From assembly GCF_007570865.1 (NCBI RefSeq), contig NZ_VLPS01000009.1, forward strand, positions 124,001 through 188,000: 64,000 nt of DNA, given 5' to 3'. The notes under the pieces are model-generated. The model was not told the origin of the DNA and ran no database searches. It was given only the letters and a program-made list of their open reading frames with translations. Both the position numbers and the translations under genes were made by a program. This document shows, piece after piece, positions 8,944-18,897 of the stretch. Position 1 is the first letter of the stretch; the number at the start of each line of letters is the position of its first letter. This stretch comes from Atlantibacter subterraneus (GTDB lineage: Bacteria > Pseudomonadota > Gammaproteobacteria > Enterobacterales > Enterobacteriaceae).

Positions 8944-10356
8944 ATGAAAAAGACCAAAATTGTTTGCACCATCGGCCCGAAAACCGAATCTGAAGAGATG
9001 CTGTCCAAAATGCTCGACGCGGGCATGAACGTGATGCGTCTTAACTTCTCCCACGGTGACTATGACGAGCATGGCCAGCGCATCAAAAACCTGCGCAACG
9101 TGATGGCTAAAACCGGCAAGAAAGCAGCCATTCTGCTGGATACCAAAGGTCCGGAAATTCGTACCATCAAACTGGAAGGCGGCAACGACGTTTCGCTGAA
9201 AGCGGGCCAGACCTTCACCTTCACCACTGACAAAACTGTTGTCGGCAACAGTGAGACCGTTGCGGTTACCTATGAAGGCTTCACCAACGACCTGAGCGTC
9301 GGTAACACCGTACTGGTGGACGATGGCCTGATTGGTATGGAAGTGACGGCTATCGAAGGCAACAAGGTTATCTGTAAGGTTCTGAACAACGGCGACCTGG
9401 GCGAAAACAAAGGCGTTAACCTGCCTGGCGTTTCTATCGCTCTGCCGGCGCTGGCTGAGAAAGACAAAAAAGACCTGATCTTCGGTTGCGAGCAAGGCGT
9501 TGATTTCGTTGCGGCATCCTTTATCCGTAAGCGTTCCGACGTAGAAGAAATTCGCGCCCACCTGAAAGCCAACGGCGGCGAAGCTATCCAGATCATTTCC
9601 AAAATCGAAAACCAGGAAGGCCTGAACAACTTCGACGAAATCCTCGAAGCGTCTGACGGCATCATGGTTGCGCGTGGCGACCTGGGCGTTGAAATCCCGG
9701 TTGAAGAAGTGATCTTCGCCCAGAAGATGATGATCGAGAAATGCGTACGCGCCCGTAAAGTGGTGATCACCGCGACCCAGATGCTGGACTCGATGATCAA
9801 AAACCCGCGTCCGACCCGCGCAGAAGCCGGTGACGTGGCGAACGCCATCATCGACGGCACCGATGCCGTGATGCTGTCTGGCGAATCCGCCAAAGGTAAA
9901 TACCCACTGGAAGCGGTCACCATCATGGCGACCATCTGCGAGCGTACCGATCGCGTAATGCAGAGCCGTCTGGACAACCATAACGGCAACCGCAAACTGC
10001 GCATCACCGAGGCCGTGTGCCGTGGCGCGGTTGAAACCGCTGAAAATCTGGAAGCCAACCTGATTGTTGTTGCAACCCAGGGCGGTAAATCCGCTAAAGC
10101 GGTCCGCAAATACTTCCCGAACGCCACCATCCTGGCACTCACCACCAACGAAATCACCGCCCGTCAGCTGGTGCTGAGCAAAGGCGTGGTTACGCAGCTG
10201 GTGAAAGAGATCGCGTCTACCGATGATTTCTATCGTCTGGGTAAAGAAGCGGCGCTGGAAAGCGGCCTGGCGAATAAAGGCGATGTGGTGGTAATGGTAT
10301 CCGGCGCGCTGGTTCCGAGCGGCACAACCAATACTGCATCGGTACACGTTCTTTAA
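8944..10356 (+). CDS. pykF: Pyruvate kinase I
   Basis: 470-residue glycolytic enzyme that converts PEP and ADP to pyruvate and ATP; the type I isoform is activated by fructose-1,6-bisphosphate. Visible motifs are [18 protein letters not shown] at the start, the substrate-site helix [14 protein letters not shown], and the K/Mg-binding segment [13 protein letters not shown] near residue 245. The length equals that of E. coli PykF. It is controlled by the upstream Cra site and followed by a strong terminator. A long open frame on the opposite strand is a codon-bias shadow. Confidence 0.99.
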   Translation: MKKTKIVCTIGPKTESEEMLSKMLDAGMNVMRLNFSHGDYDEHGQRIKNLRNVMAKTGKKAAILLDTKGPEIRTIKLEGGNDVSLKAGQTFTFTTDKTVVGNSETVAVTYEGFTNDLSVGNTVLVDDGLIGMEVTAIEGNKVICKVLNNGDLGENKGVNLPGVSIALPALAEKDKKDLIFGCEQGVDFVAASFIRKRSDVEEIRAHLKANGGEAIQIISKIENQEGLNNFDEILEASDGIMVARGDLGVEIPVEEVIFAQKMMIEKCVRARKVVITATQMLDSMIKNPRPTRAEAGDVANAIIDGTDAVMLSGESAKGKYPLEAVTIMATICERTDRVMQSRLDNHNGNRKLRITEAVCRGAVETAENLEANLIVVATQGGKSAKAVRKYFPNATILALTTNEITARQLVLSKGVVTQLVKEIASTDDFYRLGKEAALESGLANKGDVVVMVSGALVPSGTTNTASVHVL

Positions 10357-10379
10357 TTAAAAACGTTAATTAATGCGTT

Positions 10380-10407
10380 AAAAAAGCACCTTCGGGTGCT
10401 TTTTTTA
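10380..10407 (+). terminator. pykF intrinsic terminator
   Basis: AAAAAGCACC-TTCG-GGTGCTTTTTT: a perfect stem with a UUCG tetraloop and a 7-T tail. Confidence 0.93.
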
Positions 10408-10589
10408 TTTTCGCCATTAGCCAAATTAAATAAAAAATCAAATCGGATTGAGCTATTCAACAGAACAAAAATCTAAGATGAATCCGATGAAAAAAGACTG
10501 TTTTAACACACTTTTTTTAACAGAACAGAGAAATTCGCTGGTTCTTTGAGCGAACGATCAAAATTAAGTGGATTCTCATCAAAAAAATA

Positions 10590-10618
10590 TTCTCAACCTA
10601 AAAAAGTTTGTGTAATAC
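10590..10618 (+). promoter_or_regulatory. lpp promoter
   Basis: TAATAC at 10613-10618 with an upstream TTCTCA-type -35 and an AT-rich flank. The following leader (GTAACGCTACATGGAGATTA) is nearly identical to the E. coli lpp promoter region as I recall it. The rest of the 10408-10663 gap is AT-rich with no gene. Confidence 0.75.
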
Positions 10619-10651
10619 TTGTAACGCTACATGGAGATTAACTCAATCTAG

Positions 10652-10900
<249 letters not shown>

Positions 10901-10916
10901 TAGTACCTGTGTTAAG

Positions 10917-10945
10917 AATGGCGCACATTGTGCGCCATTTTTTTT
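10917..10945 (+). terminator. lpp intrinsic terminator
   Basis: AATGGCGCACATTGTGCGCCATT stem followed by 8 T, as expected for this very abundant mRNA. Confidence 0.93.
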
Positions 10946-10964
10946 GCCCTTCTTTTACGCCCCG

Positions 10965-12014
10965 TTACTGCATCACCACGCCGTTTTGCCCACTTACTAA
11001 CGTAATGTCCTGCTGAGGCTTCACCGCGTCCTGTGGCTGCGCTTTGACGCTCTGAATCGGTGCTACCGGCGTCAAGCCTGACGGCTGGCTCTGCATGCCG
11101 CTGACGTCCACGGGGTAACCCGCTCGCCGGGTGATGGCATTATCCACCGCCATGCTGTCGGTACGCCCGTCATCGATGAACTGCCCAAAGGCGGCGTTGA
11201 TAGCGATGGGCAGGGTTTGCGGATTATCCCAGTCGTTTTTCGACAGCGGCTGGTGCACTTCAACATAGCGTTTGCCATCCGGCTCGACGCTGTACTTCAC
11301 TGGCTCATCGATAATCTGCACGCGAGTCCCCCAGGCCGCCTGGCTAAACAGCGCTTTGATATCCGGCGCGCGCATGCGGATACAGCCGGAGCTAACCCGC
11401 ATCCCGATGCTGCTGCGCACGTTGGTGCCGTGGATCAGATACTCACCGCCGCCCTGTTCCAGACGCAGCGCGAAGCGCCCTAACGGGTTATTTGGCCCGG
11501 CAGGCACCACGGCAGGCAGTTTGATGCCCTGCGCCAGCGAGCGCGCCCGAATATTGGCGGTCGGCGTCCAGGTCGGATTAGGGATTTTCTGGCTGATGCG
11601 GGTAACCATCACCGGGGTTTCACGCCCCAGTTGACCAATTCCCAGCGGGTAGACCTCGACCCGGTTCTGCCCTGGCGGATAGTAGTACAGCCGCAGCTCT
11701 GCCAGATTAATCACAATCCCCTCGCGCGGGGTATCCGGCAGGATCATTTGCGAAGGAATAATCAGCGGCGTGCCCGGTTTAGGCAGCCAGGGGTCAACGG
11801 TATTGTTGGCCTCAATCAGCGACAGCACGCCGGTTTCAAACTTCTCGGCGATGTATTCGAGGCTTTTACCGTCATTGGGCACAACATAGGTTTGGTTATG
11901 GCCAATGATGCGGCTGCCTGGCGGCGGCAGCGGATAATCCACGGCAAACGCCGCCTGTGAGGCACCCAGTAGTATTGATAGCGTTATTGGAGTTAAAGAG
12001 ACCGCGCGTTTCAT
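10965..12014 (-). CDS. ldtE: L,D-transpeptidase LdtE (YnhG)
   Basis: 349-residue periplasmic enzyme of the YkuD family that forms 3-3 crosslinks in peptidoglycan. It shows a signal peptide (residues 1-24, cut near AAFAVDY), a LysM-like segment ([18 protein letters not shown], about 43-60), then the YkuD domain with His195 in LIHGT and the catalytic Cys211 in RVSSGCIRM. The C-terminal 60 residues are Pro/Gln-rich and variable. The ATG at 12014 ([10 protein letters not shown]) begins the signal peptide; the frame is open 21 codons upstream, but that part is not signal-like. It is convergent with lpp. Confidence 0.94.
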   Translation of the reverse strand: MKRAVSLTPITLSILLGASQAAFAVDYPLPPPGSRIIGHNQTYVVPNDGKSLEYIAEKFETGVLSLIEANNTVDPWLPKPGTPLIIPSQMILPDTPREGIVINLAELRLYYYPPGQNRVEVYPLGIGQLGRETPVMVTRISQKIPNPTWTPTANIRARSLAQGIKLPAVVPAGPNNPLGRFALRLEQGGGEYLIHGTNVRSSIGMRVSSGCIRMRAPDIKALFSQAAWGTRVQIIDEPVKYSVEPDGKRYVEVHQPLSKNDWDNPQTLPIAINAAFGQFIDDGRTDSMAVDNAITRRAGYPVDVSGMQSQPSGLTPVAPIQSVKAQPQDAVKPQQDITLVSGQNGVVMQ

Positions 12015-12114
12015 ATAATTATTTCCTGTGTTCACCGACAGAACGCCGGAATGCTGAAAGAACACGAGGCGACTCATCGCCTCGCATAACAGGATGAAAG
12101 CAATCTCTTTGAGT

Positions 12115-12531
12115 TTAGCTAAGTTCTGCGGCCCTGGCGCGAATTGCGCGGATCATCGCTTCAAGACCCTGCGAGCGCGACGGGGTGAGATGTTGCGTCA
12201 GCGCCATTTGTTCAAACCACGGGCGCACGTCAAAGGCGACGATGTCCTGGGCGGTCATCTGCTGATACAGCGCGAAGACCACCGCAATCAGCCCTTTAAC
12301 GATGGCGGCATCGCTGTCGCCCTGCAATTCGATGACGCCGTCGTCGCGCTGATTCAGCACAATCCACACCTGGCTCTGGCAGCCCTGAATTTTATTTTCC
12401 GCGCGGTGCGCTTCATCGCTGAGCGCCGGCAAACGTTGGCCCAGTTCAATGATGTAAAGATACTTCTCTTCCCAGTTGGCGCAGCGATTGAAGTTGCGCA
12501 GCAGTTTTTCACGTTCCGGCAATGTTGCCAT
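12115..12531 (-). CDS. sufE: SufE sulfur acceptor
   Basis: 138-residue partner of SufS. The active-site Cys51 in [10 protein letters not shown] accepts the persulfide sulfur from SufS and passes it to SufB. It is the last gene of the sufABCDSE operon, 13 bases after sufS. No clear terminator is seen between sufE and ldtE (100 bases), so some readthrough into ldtE is possible. Confidence 0.97.
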   Translation of the reverse strand: MATLPEREKLLRNFNRCANWEEKYLYIIELGQRLPALSDEAHRAENKIQGCQSQVWIVLNQRDDGVIELQGDSDAAIVKGLIAVVFALYQQMTAQDIVAFDVRPWFEQMALTQHLTPSRSQGLEAMIRAIRARAAELS

Positions 12532-12544
12532 CAGAATCTCCCTG

Positions 12545-13765
12545 TTAGCCCAACAGACGATGGATGCGGATTAGCCCCGCCACCAGCCTGTCGACCTCTT
12601 CTTCAGTGTTGTACATCGCCAGCGACGCGCGGCACATCGCCGGTACGCCGTAAAAATCCATCAGCGGCATGGCGCAGTGGTGGCCGGTGCGCACCGCAAT
12701 GCCATAGTTATCTAAAAAGCTCCCGACGTCATAGGCGTGATGCTTACCAAGATTAAAGGCAATCACTCCAAGCCGCGACGCAGGGCCATACAGCGTGAGG
12801 TCCGGCACCTTTGCAAGTTCATCAAGGGCGTAACGCATCAGCGTCTGTTCGTATTCGGAAATGTTCTCCAGGCCGATCTCCCCGACGTACTGGATCGCCG
12901 CGCCCAGGCCGATAATCCCGGCGGTATTCGGCGTCCCGGCTTCAAAGCGCCACGGGGCCGCCGTCCAGGTAGTGCCTTCGGTCAGGCTGACGGTAGCGAT
13001 CATCGCCCCGCCCCCTTCCCACGGCGGCATGGCCTGCAAAATCTCTTCTTTCACGTACAGCACGCCGATGCCCGTCGGGCCGTAGAGCTTGTGGCCCGAG
13101 AACACGTAGAAATCGCAGCCCAGCGCCTTGACGTCAATGGGGTGATGCATCACCGCCTGAGCGCCGTCAATCAGCACTTTGACCCCCGACTGATGCGCCA
13201 GCTTAATCATTTCAGCGATCGGGTTTTCGGTGCCCAGCACGTTGGAAACCTGGGTAATGGCCAGCAGTTTGGTATTGGCGTCAATCAGCCCCGGCAGCCG
13301 CTCAAGCTGGAGCGTACCGTCCTGATTGAGCGGGATCACCCGCAGCTCTGCCCCGGTACGTTTGCACAGCATCTGCCACGGCACGATATTAGCGTGATGC
13401 TCCATGGTGGAGATGATGATGTTATCCCCGGCGGAGACCGCGCTCATGCCCCAGCTGTTGGCCACCAGGTTAATCCCCTCGGTGGTGCCGCGCACAAACA
13501 CGATCTCTTCCGGCGATGCTGCGCCAATAAAGCGCGCCACCTGGCTGCGCACGTTTTCCATCCGCTCGGTGGCTTCGGCGCTCAGGGTATGGATGCCCCG
13601 ATGCACCGCCGCGTAGCCGTGGCGATATAGTTCCGACTGCGCGTCGATCACCGCGTTGGGTTTCTGGGCGCTGGCGGCGCTGTCGAGATAGGCCAGCGGT
13701 TGCCCGTTGACTTCCCGGGTCAGCACCGGGAAATCGGCGCGGACCTGTTCAACGTTATAACTCAT
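12545..13765 (-). CDS. sufS: Cysteine desulfurase SufS
   Basis: 406-residue PLP-dependent group II cysteine desulfurase that releases sulfur from cysteine for Fe-S assembly under iron or oxidative stress. PLP Lys226 is in [11 protein letters not shown], and the catalytic cysteine (364 by E. coli numbering) is in [13 protein letters not shown]. The length equals that of E. coli SufS. It overlaps the end of sufD by 4 bases, which indicates translational coupling. Confidence 0.98.
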   Translation of the reverse strand: MSYNVEQVRADFPVLTREVNGQPLAYLDSAASAQKPNAVIDAQSELYRHGYAAVHRGIHTLSAEATERMENVRSQVARFIGAASPEEIVFVRGTTEGINLVANSWGMSAVSAGDNIIISTMEHHANIVPWQMLCKRTGAELRVIPLNQDGTLQLERLPGLIDANTKLLAITQVSNVLGTENPIAEMIKLAHQSGVKVLIDGAQAVMHHPIDVKALGCDFYVFSGHKLYGPTGIGVLYVKEEILQAMPPWEGGGAMIATVSLTEGTTWTAAPWRFEAGTPNTAGIIGLGAAIQYVGEIGLENISEYEQTLMRYALDELAKVPDLTLYGPASRLGVIAFNLGKHHAYDVGSFLDNYGIAVRTGHHCAMPLMDFYGVPAMCRASLAMYNTEEEVDRLVAGLIRIHRLLG

Positions 13766-15033
13766 GCCTCACCTCCCAGGCGCTCCTCAATCCGGGCCAG
13801 CACCTGCTGTTTCACTACGTCATCGGTTACCGACTCGGTCAGTTCGGCGGCGAAGGCGTAAATAATCATCTTCTGGGCCGAGATCTGGTCGATCCCGCGC
13901 GAGCGCAGATAGAACATCTGTTCGTCGTCGATGCGCCCGACGGTCGCGCCGTGGCTGCACTTAACGTCGTCTGCGTAAATCTCAAGTTGCGGCTTGGTAT
14001 CCACTTCCGAAAGTCGCCCCAACAGCAGGTTGTTGTTGGTCATCTGTCCGTCGGTTTTCAGCGCATGCTTCGCCACCTTAATCAGGCCGTTGAACACCGC
14101 TTTACCGCGATCCCTGGCGATGACTTTATGCAGCTGACGGCTGTTGCAGTAGCCCTTGTTATGCTCCAGCCAGGTACGGCTGTCGCACACTTCGTTATTC
14201 ACCGGCAGCGCCAGGCTATTGACCCGCAGGGTGATGTTTTCGCCGTTGAGCTGGGTACTGGTATTGTGGCGCAGCACCGCGCCGCCCAGCAGGAAGCTGC
14301 TACTCAGCACCGACGCATCCTGCTCCAAAAGCAGATCGTTATGGGCGAAGTGGTGGCACACCGGGTTTTCAAACGCCAGCTTATAGTGATGCAGCTGGCT
14401 GTTGGCACCGCCTTCAATGGTCAGGCGCGAACCGGTAAAGTGGCGCAGCGCATCAAGACTGACGTAGTGCTCATACACCGTTGCCTGCGCCCCGCTCTCC
14501 AGCACCAGATGGTGGCGGTAATGGGCGGTGCTGATCTCATCGCCATCGCGCCCGCTGCTGAGGTGCATTAACAGCAGCGGCTTCTCCGGCTGCTGGTTGC
14601 GCTTGACGCGAATATGGGTCACCGAGCGCGCCAGGCTTTCCGTGAGATGCAAAAACACTTCCGGCTGAACGGCGGGCGGCAGGCTGTCGCGCTGGTCGTT
14701 GATGGCGATTTCGAATCCGCTGTTGCTGGCGTCGTCGCTCAGCGAGGGGTCATATTCGCCGTCAACGAACACCAGTTTGATTGCCTCTACTGGCAGGGCC
14801 AGACGCTGAACCTGCGCTATATCCACCGGCTGACGCGCCGGGGCGACGAAGTTGCGCTCCAGCAGGCCGTTCAACGGCGTATATTTCCAGTTTTCATGTT
14901 TACGGCCCGGCAGCCCTTCGCGCAGCAGCTGTTGCAGGTGCTCCTGCGCCTGTGGAGAGCGCGTTTCGCGTTCGGCCTCAAACAGGCGGTGCCATTGTTG
15001 CAGTGCGTTAGCGCTGTTCGGTAAGCCAGCCAT
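13762..15033 (-). CDS. sufD: SufD, scaffold subunit of SufBC2D
   Basis: 423-residue Fe-S scaffold component with the beta-helix core typical of SufB/SufD (for example [20 protein letters not shown] and [20 protein letters not shown]). It has no catalytic motif; in E. coli SufD is needed for iron entry into the SufBC2D complex. Its 5' end overlaps sufC by 26 bases and its 3' end overlaps sufS by 4. Confidence 0.97.
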   Translation of the reverse strand: MAGLPNSANALQQWHRLFEAERETRSPQAQEHLQQLLREGLPGRKHENWKYTPLNGLLERNFVAPARQPVDIAQVQRLALPVEAIKLVFVDGEYDPSLSDDASNSGFEIAINDQRDSLPPAVQPEVFLHLTESLARSVTHIRVKRNQQPEKPLLLMHLSSGRDGDEISTAHYRHHLVLESGAQATVYEHYVSLDALRHFTGSRLTIEGGANSQLHHYKLAFENPVCHHFAHNDLLLEQDASVLSSSFLLGGAVLRHNTSTQLNGENITLRVNSLALPVNNEVCDSRTWLEHNKGYCNSRQLHKVIARDRGKAVFNGLIKVAKHALKTDGQMTNNNLLLGRLSEVDTKPQLEIYADDVKCSHGATVGRIDDEQMFYLRSRGIDQISAQKMIIYAFAAELTESVTDDVVKQQVLARIEERLGGEA

Positions 15034-15754
15034 AGCCTTGCTCCTCCAGTTGTTTCACCAGGGTGAAATCGCCGGACTTCACGATGCGCCCCTGATAAAG
15101 CACGTGTACATAGTCGGGCTTGATGTAATCAAGAATGCGCTGGTAGTGGGTCACGATGATGAACGAGCGCTTGCCGTCGCGCAGGGCGTTAACGCCGTCG
15201 GCCACGATCTTCAGGGCGTCAATGTCCAGCCCGGAGTCAGACTCATCCAGAATGCACAGATCCGGCTCCAGCACCGCCATTTGCAGGATGTCGTTACGCT
15301 TTTTCTCGCCGCCGGAAAACCCGACGTTAACCGAACGGGTCAACAAATCTTCCGGCATCTTCAGCAGCTTGATTTTTTCTTCCATCAAATCCTGGAAATC
15401 GAAGCGATCGAGCTCTTCCTGTCCACGGTATTTACGCACCGCGTTCAGCGCGGTTTGCAGGAAGAACTGGTTGCTGACACCCGGGATCTCAACCGGATAC
15501 TGAAACGCCATAAAAATGCCTTCCCCGGCGCGATCTTCCGGGTCCAGTTCCAGCAGGTCTTTGCCTTTGAAATGCACGTCGCCGCCAGTTACTTCATAGT
15601 CTTCCCGTCCCGCCAGGGTCGCCGACAGGGTGCTCTTCCCGGAACCGTTGGGCCCCATGATGGCGTGCACTTCGCCTGGCCGCACCTCAAGGGATAAACC
15701 ACGCAGGATCTGCTTATCTTCAACGCTAACTTCTAGATCTTTAATACTTAACAT
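15008..15754 (-). CDS. sufC: SufC ATPase of SufBC2D
   Basis: 248-residue cytosolic ABC-type ATPase that drives conformational change in the SufBCD scaffold. Walker A is GPNGSGKST (near residue 34), the ABC signature is FSGGEKKRNDI, and Walker B is CILDESDSGLD. It lies 16 bases after sufB and overlaps sufD, in the standard operon order. Confidence 0.98.
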   Translation of the reverse strand: MLSIKDLEVSVEDKQILRGLSLEVRPGEVHAIMGPNGSGKSTLSATLAGREDYEVTGGDVHFKGKDLLELDPEDRAGEGIFMAFQYPVEIPGVSNQFFLQTALNAVRKYRGQEELDRFDFQDLMEEKIKLLKMPEDLLTRSVNVGFSGGEKKRNDILQMAVLEPDLCILDESDSGLDIDALKIVADGVNALRDGKRSFIIVTHYQRILDYIKPDYVHVLYQGRIVKSGDFTLVKQLEEQGYGWLTEQR

Positions 15755-15770
15755 TTCGTATCCTTATGGC

Positions 15771-17255
15771 TTAACCGACGCTGTGCTCAAGGCTGATGGC
15801 TAATAATTTTTGGGCTTCCACCGCGAACTCCAGCGGCAGCTCGGAGAACACATCCTTACAGAAGCCGTTGACGATCATTGAGATGGCGTCGTCTTCGCTG
15901 ATACCGCGTTGCAGGCAGTAGAACAGCTGGTCTTCGCCAATGCGCGAGGTGGTGGCCTCGTGCTCCAGCTGCGCCGAGTTGTTGCGGCACTCCACGTACG
16001 GGAAGGTATGCGCCCCGCAGTCCGGGCCAATCAGCATTGAGTCGCACTGGGTAAAGTTACGCGCGTTGGTGGCGGTCGGCATGATTTTCACCAGCCCGCG
16101 ATAGCTGTTCTGGCTGTGCCCCGCCGAAATCCCTTTCGAGATAATCGTCGATTTGGTGTTTTTGCCGATATGGATCATCTTGGTGCCGGTATCGGCCTGC
16201 TGGTGCCCGCTGGTCAGCGCCACCGAGAAGAATTCGCCGATAGAGTTATCCCCACGCAGAATGCAGCTTGGGTATTTCCAGGTGATGGCGGAGCCGGTCT
16301 CGGACTGGGTCCAGGACATCTTGCTGTTCTCGCCTTCGCACAGCGCGCGCTTGGTAACGAAGTTTAAAATCCCGCCGGTGTTGTTATCACCGGGGAACCA
16401 GTTCTGCACCGTGGAGTATTTCACCTCCGCGTCTTTATGGATGATCACTTCCACCACCGCCGCGTGCAGCTGGTAGCTGTCGCGCACCGGAGCGGAGCAA
16501 CCTTCGATATAGCTAACGTAGCTGCCTTCGTCGGCGATCAAAATGGTGCGCTCGAACTGACCGGTTTTTTCCGCGTTAATGCGGAAATAGGTCGACAGCT
16601 CCATCGGGCAGCGCACCCCTTTCGGGATGTAGATAAAGGTGCCGTCAGAGGCCACCGCCGCGTTCAGCGCCGCGAAGAAGTTGTCGTTAGACGGCACCAC
16701 GGTACCCAGATACTGACGCACCAGCTCCGGGAACTCGTGGATAGCCTCGCCGAAGGAGCAGAAGATAATCCCCTGGTCGGCCAGCTTTTCGCGATAGGTG
16801 GTGGCGACCGACACCGAGTCAAAAATGGCGTCCACCGCCACTTCTTTGCCCTCGCGCACCGGCACGCCGAGCTGCTCGAAGGCTTTTTCCACTTCGTCGG
16901 TTAAATAGCTGTTGCTGCCGGTCTGCTGGACCGCGCCCGGCTGGGATTCGCAGTTATCATCGCAGTTGCCGCAGGACGGCGCAGAGTAATAGCTGTAATC
17001 CTGATAGTTCAGCTTATCGTAATGGGCCTTGAGCCAGTGCGGCTCCTCCATCTCCAGCCACGCGTGATACGCGTCGAGACGGAATTGCAGCATCCAGTCG
17101 GGTTCGTTACGGCGCGCAGAGATCGCCCGCACTACCTCTTCGTTAATGCCTTTTGCCAGCTCATCGGTCTGTAACCGGGTAAAAAAGCCCTCTTTATAAT
17201 TGAGGTGCCCGGTCCAGGTTTTGACATCGTCAGTTGCTTCAATATTACGAGACAT
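15771..17255 (-). CDS. sufB: SufB, Fe-S scaffold subunit
   Basis: 494-residue scaffold on which the nascent Fe-S cluster is built in the SufBC2D complex. It carries the N-terminal CxxCxxxC-type segment ([13 protein letters not shown], about residues 108-120) and the conserved C-terminal core ([19 protein letters not shown]). The frame is open 14 codons further upstream, overlapping sufA; the ATG at 17255 ([12 protein letters not shown]) matches the family start and lies 2 bases after the sufA stop. Confidence 0.97.
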   Translation of the reverse strand: MSRNIEATDDVKTWTGHLNYKEGFFTRLQTDELAKGINEEVVRAISARRNEPDWMLQFRLDAYHAWLEMEEPHWLKAHYDKLNYQDYSYYSAPSCGNCDDNCESQPGAVQQTGSNSYLTDEVEKAFEQLGVPVREGKEVAVDAIFDSVSVATTYREKLADQGIIFCSFGEAIHEFPELVRQYLGTVVPSNDNFFAALNAAVASDGTFIYIPKGVRCPMELSTYFRINAEKTGQFERTILIADEGSYVSYIEGCSAPVRDSYQLHAAVVEVIIHKDAEVKYSTVQNWFPGDNNTGGILNFVTKRALCEGENSKMSWTQSETGSAITWKYPSCILRGDNSIGEFFSVALTSGHQQADTGTKMIHIGKNTKSTIISKGISAGHSQNSYRGLVKIMPTATNARNFTQCDSMLIGPDCGAHTFPYVECRNNSAQLEHEATTSRIGEDQLFYCLQRGISEDDAISMIVNGFCKDVFSELPLEFAVEAQKLLAISLEHSVG

Positions 17256-17257
17256 AA

Positions 17258-17635
17258 TTAATCCGCCTGGACCCCAAAACTTTCGCCGCAGCCGCATTCG
17301 TTCTGGGCTTTGGGGTTATGGAATTTGAACAGTTGATTTAATCCTTCGCGCACATAATCGACTTCCGTGCCATCGATAAACGGCATGGCCGACAGCGGCA
17401 CGTACAGCCGCGCCCCATCCTGCTCGAACAGCAGATCGTCTTTATGGGGTTCTTTCACGGTATCCAGCACATAGCCGAAGCCCGCGCAGCCGGTTTGTTT
17501 GATGCCAAGGCGTATACCCAGCATGCCTTCCTGCCCCGCCGTCAGCTTGCGGACGTGCTCCGCCGCCTCGGGCGTCAGAGTCAGTCCCTGCCAGGCGAAT
17601 TCTTTCGGATCGAAGTTATCAGTTTGCACATCCAT
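17258..17635 (-). CDS. sufA: SufA A-type Fe-S carrier
   Basis: 125-residue A-type carrier that transfers assembled clusters to target apoproteins. The three conserved cysteines are in [10 protein letters not shown] and ECGCGESF near the C terminus. It is the first gene of the sufABCDSE operon, which runs leftward to 12115. Fur, OxyR, IscR and IHF control this promoter in E. coli. Confidence 0.97.
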   Translation of the reverse strand: MDVQTDNFDPKEFAWQGLTLTPEAAEHVRKLTAGQEGMLGIRLGIKQTGCAGFGYVLDTVKEPHKDDLLFEQDGARLYVPLSAMPFIDGTEVDYVREGLNQLFKFHNPKAQNECGCGESFGVQAD

Positions 17636-17682
17636 CGTTCACCTCATTGATTCAAAGCCCACAGGCCGATAGCCCTATGTTA

Positions 17683-17700
17683 GTGATAACTATTCTCAAT
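17683..17700 (-). promoter_or_regulatory. Possible Fur site upstream of sufA
   Basis: The minus strand reads TTGAGAATAGTTATCA, a partial match to the Fur consensus (GATAAT repeats), about 50 bases upstream of the sufA start. This agrees with known iron repression of suf in E. coli, but the match is imperfect and IscR or OxyR sites were not resolved. Confidence 0.4.
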
Positions 17701-18153
17701 ACAACATTCTGGTAACAGGGGTATTCGCGGAATGCTGCATTTTTGGGCGTCTTTACTAAGGATAGACCCTCACAGCAGTCTTGCAGATGGCGATGCGTGC
17801 GGTTTAGTCAATTGAAATAAAAGGCATTTTGATATGCGAAATGGGCATGTCGCGGGACAAGAAAAAGATGTATAGATAATACCTATTTATGTGATTAGGT
17901 AACAAAATTACCGATGCACAGATCCAGCTTTTTGTTGGATCGTCACTCAGGCAAAAGCATTAGACCTGTATAATTTTGTACATTTTCACCCATAAGCGAA
18001 TAATTATTACCGCTACGCTTCACTCTGAGGGATAAAAATTACAGCTCGTTGATTTTACTGATGAAAATATTTTCCACATTTTTCTGGAATATCGCTAATA
18101 CTTATCTCCGGTCAACGTTAAACCCTTTAAACATTGTCGTAGAGGTGCAATAG
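17701..18153. other. AT-rich intergenic region between sufA and the glgS-like gene
   Basis: No ORF of note on either strand. A GATCCA/TGGATC hairpin with a 9-base T-rich loop lies at 17921-17941 but has no T tail. In E. coli the small RNA rydB is annotated near here; I cannot recall its sequence well enough to assign it. A long AT-rich leader runs into the glgS-like gene. Confidence 0.4.
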
Positions 18154-18360
18154 ATGCAGTTTGTGAGTGAAAGTAGCGTGATGTCTGAACAAAACTTTGA
18201 TTTTCTTGCATTTAGTTTCGCCGGGATGCAATTACGCGGCAGGGATGTGAATCTGGATAATATTACCGGCCTGATGGAGCATGAAAGCAAAATCTGGTTC
18301 CGGAATCGGTATGATTACTACCTGAATCAGTTCAGAAATGGGTTGGCAACTCACAATTAA
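18154..18360 (+). CDS. GlgS (ScoR)-family small protein
   Basis: 68-residue protein that resembles E. coli GlgS/ScoR: the pattern NFDFLAFSFAGMQLRGRDVN followed by an acidic turn and WFRNRYDYYLNQF parallels GlgS [20 protein letters not shown] and WFCARYAWY. GlgS was first linked to glycogen accumulation and later to surface structures and motility. The start at 18154 has AGAGGTG eight bases upstream; an internal ATG (codon 10) lacks such a site. The usual glgS lies elsewhere in enterobacteria, so this may be a paralogue or a relocated copy. The family call is from pattern resemblance. Confidence 0.7.
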   Translation: MQFVSESSVMSEQNFDFLAFSFAGMQLRGRDVNLDNITGLMEHESKIWFRNRYDYYLNQFRNGLATHN

Positions 18361-18371
18361 TTGCGCATCAA

Positions 18372-18393
18372 CCGGGTAGCGTTCGCTACCCGG
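18372..18393. repeat. REP-like GC-rich palindrome
   Basis: CCGGGTAGCG-TT-CGCTACCCGG is a perfect 10-bp stem followed by CCTGTCTGGCGG. The CCGGGTAGCG...CTACCCGGCC form resembles REP elements of Enterobacter/Klebsiella genomes. It lies between the convergent glgS-like and Asp/Pro-rich genes and may act as a transcript end. It has no T run. Confidence 0.5.
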
Positions 18394-18435
18394 CCTGTCT
18401 GGCGGAAACACTCGCCACCAACGTAACGTTAAAAA

Positions 18436-18636
18436 TTACAACGGCCTGACGGGCCTGTCCGGATCTTCAATGTCCGGGACATCGGGGTCGATGTCGTCTT
18501 CCGGAAGCCGATCGGGGTCTTCAATATCGGGAACATCCGGGTCCAGGGGATCGTAATCATCAGGCGGCAAACGTTCAGGGTCATCGGTGATCGGTCTGTC
18601 CGATGGGATCGGATCGTAATCAGGGCGCTGAGACAT
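18436..18636 (-). CDS. Asp/Pro-rich repeat microprotein (unrecognised)
   Basis: 66-residue, extremely acidic product made almost only of D, P, E, I, V and R, with the near-duplicate units DPDVPDIEDPDRLPEDD and DPDVPDIEDPDRPVRPL. There is no cysteine, signal peptide or membrane segment; it is likely disordered. The start has an excellent GGAGGTAAT site before the ATG at 18636. It lies 36 bases after a 32-residue ORF on the same strand with a sigma-S-like promoter, so the two look like an operon. Function unknown. Confidence 0.65.
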   Translation of the reverse strand: MSQRPDYDPIPSDRPITDDPERLPPDDYDPLDPDVPDIEDPDRLPEDDIDPDVPDIEDPDRPVRPL

Positions 18637-18672
18637 ATTACCTCCGGCTACTCGATAAAAAGCTACTGTTCG

Positions 18673-18771
18673 CTATTTCCTGTTTTCCCGGGTTCGTCTT
18701 CCTTCCAAATCAAACCATTTATCGGGATCTTTCGGTGGTTCTTTGTTCATGCTTAAAACGAGGCATTTCAT
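18673..18771 (-). CDS. Unrecognised 32-residue microprotein
   Basis: Short ORF starting at ATG 18771 (MKCLVLSMNKEPP), preceded by GGAG with about 6 bases spacing, and ending EGRRTRENRK. The C-terminal 25 residues are highly charged (KDPDKWFDLEGRR). A second ATG at 18750 would give 25 residues but has no ribosome site. It lies upstream of the Asp/Pro-rich gene and 33 bases downstream of the predicted transcript start of a CTATACT promoter. No family recognised. Confidence 0.45.
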   Translation of the reverse strand: MKCLVLSMNKEPPKDPDKWFDLEGRRTRENRK

Positions 18772-18810
18772 GGCCGGCTCCGCAGGATAAGCAGTACATG
18801 CTGCGACTGA

Positions 18811-18817
18811 AGTATAG
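18811..18817 (-). promoter_or_regulatory. Sigma-S-like -10 for the microprotein pair
   Basis: On the minus strand GCCTATACTT contains CTATACT, the -10 form favoured by RpoS and the same as before osmC in this window. The transcript would start near 18804 and cover both microprotein genes. Confidence 0.45.
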
Positions 18818-18897
18818 GCACGGCGCGGCATTCCGGCGAGCGGAGCGGGATCGGATTCGTCTCTATTCGGGCCAGTTTATTGACCCGAACAGGGGTT

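Noticed and set aside
8860-10347. 495-codon open frame on the minus strand opposite pykF
   Set aside because: Codon-bias shadow of the highly expressed pykF: low-complexity His/Phe/Ala-rich translation, no ribosome site, full overlap with a certain gene.
12737-13630. 297-codon plus-strand frame opposite sufS
   Set aside because: Antisense shadow of sufS; other long frames opposite sufB, sufD, ydiJ and ppsA were rejected for the same reason.
17921-17941. GATCCA/TGGATC hairpin as a possible sRNA terminator
   Set aside because: The long loop carries the T run inside and no T tail follows; not a convincing terminator.
18436-18636. Repeat-containing DNA that could be taken for a CRISPR or VNTR
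   Set aside because: The repeat follows codons of an ORF with a strong ribosome site; there are only two units, imperfect, without spacers.
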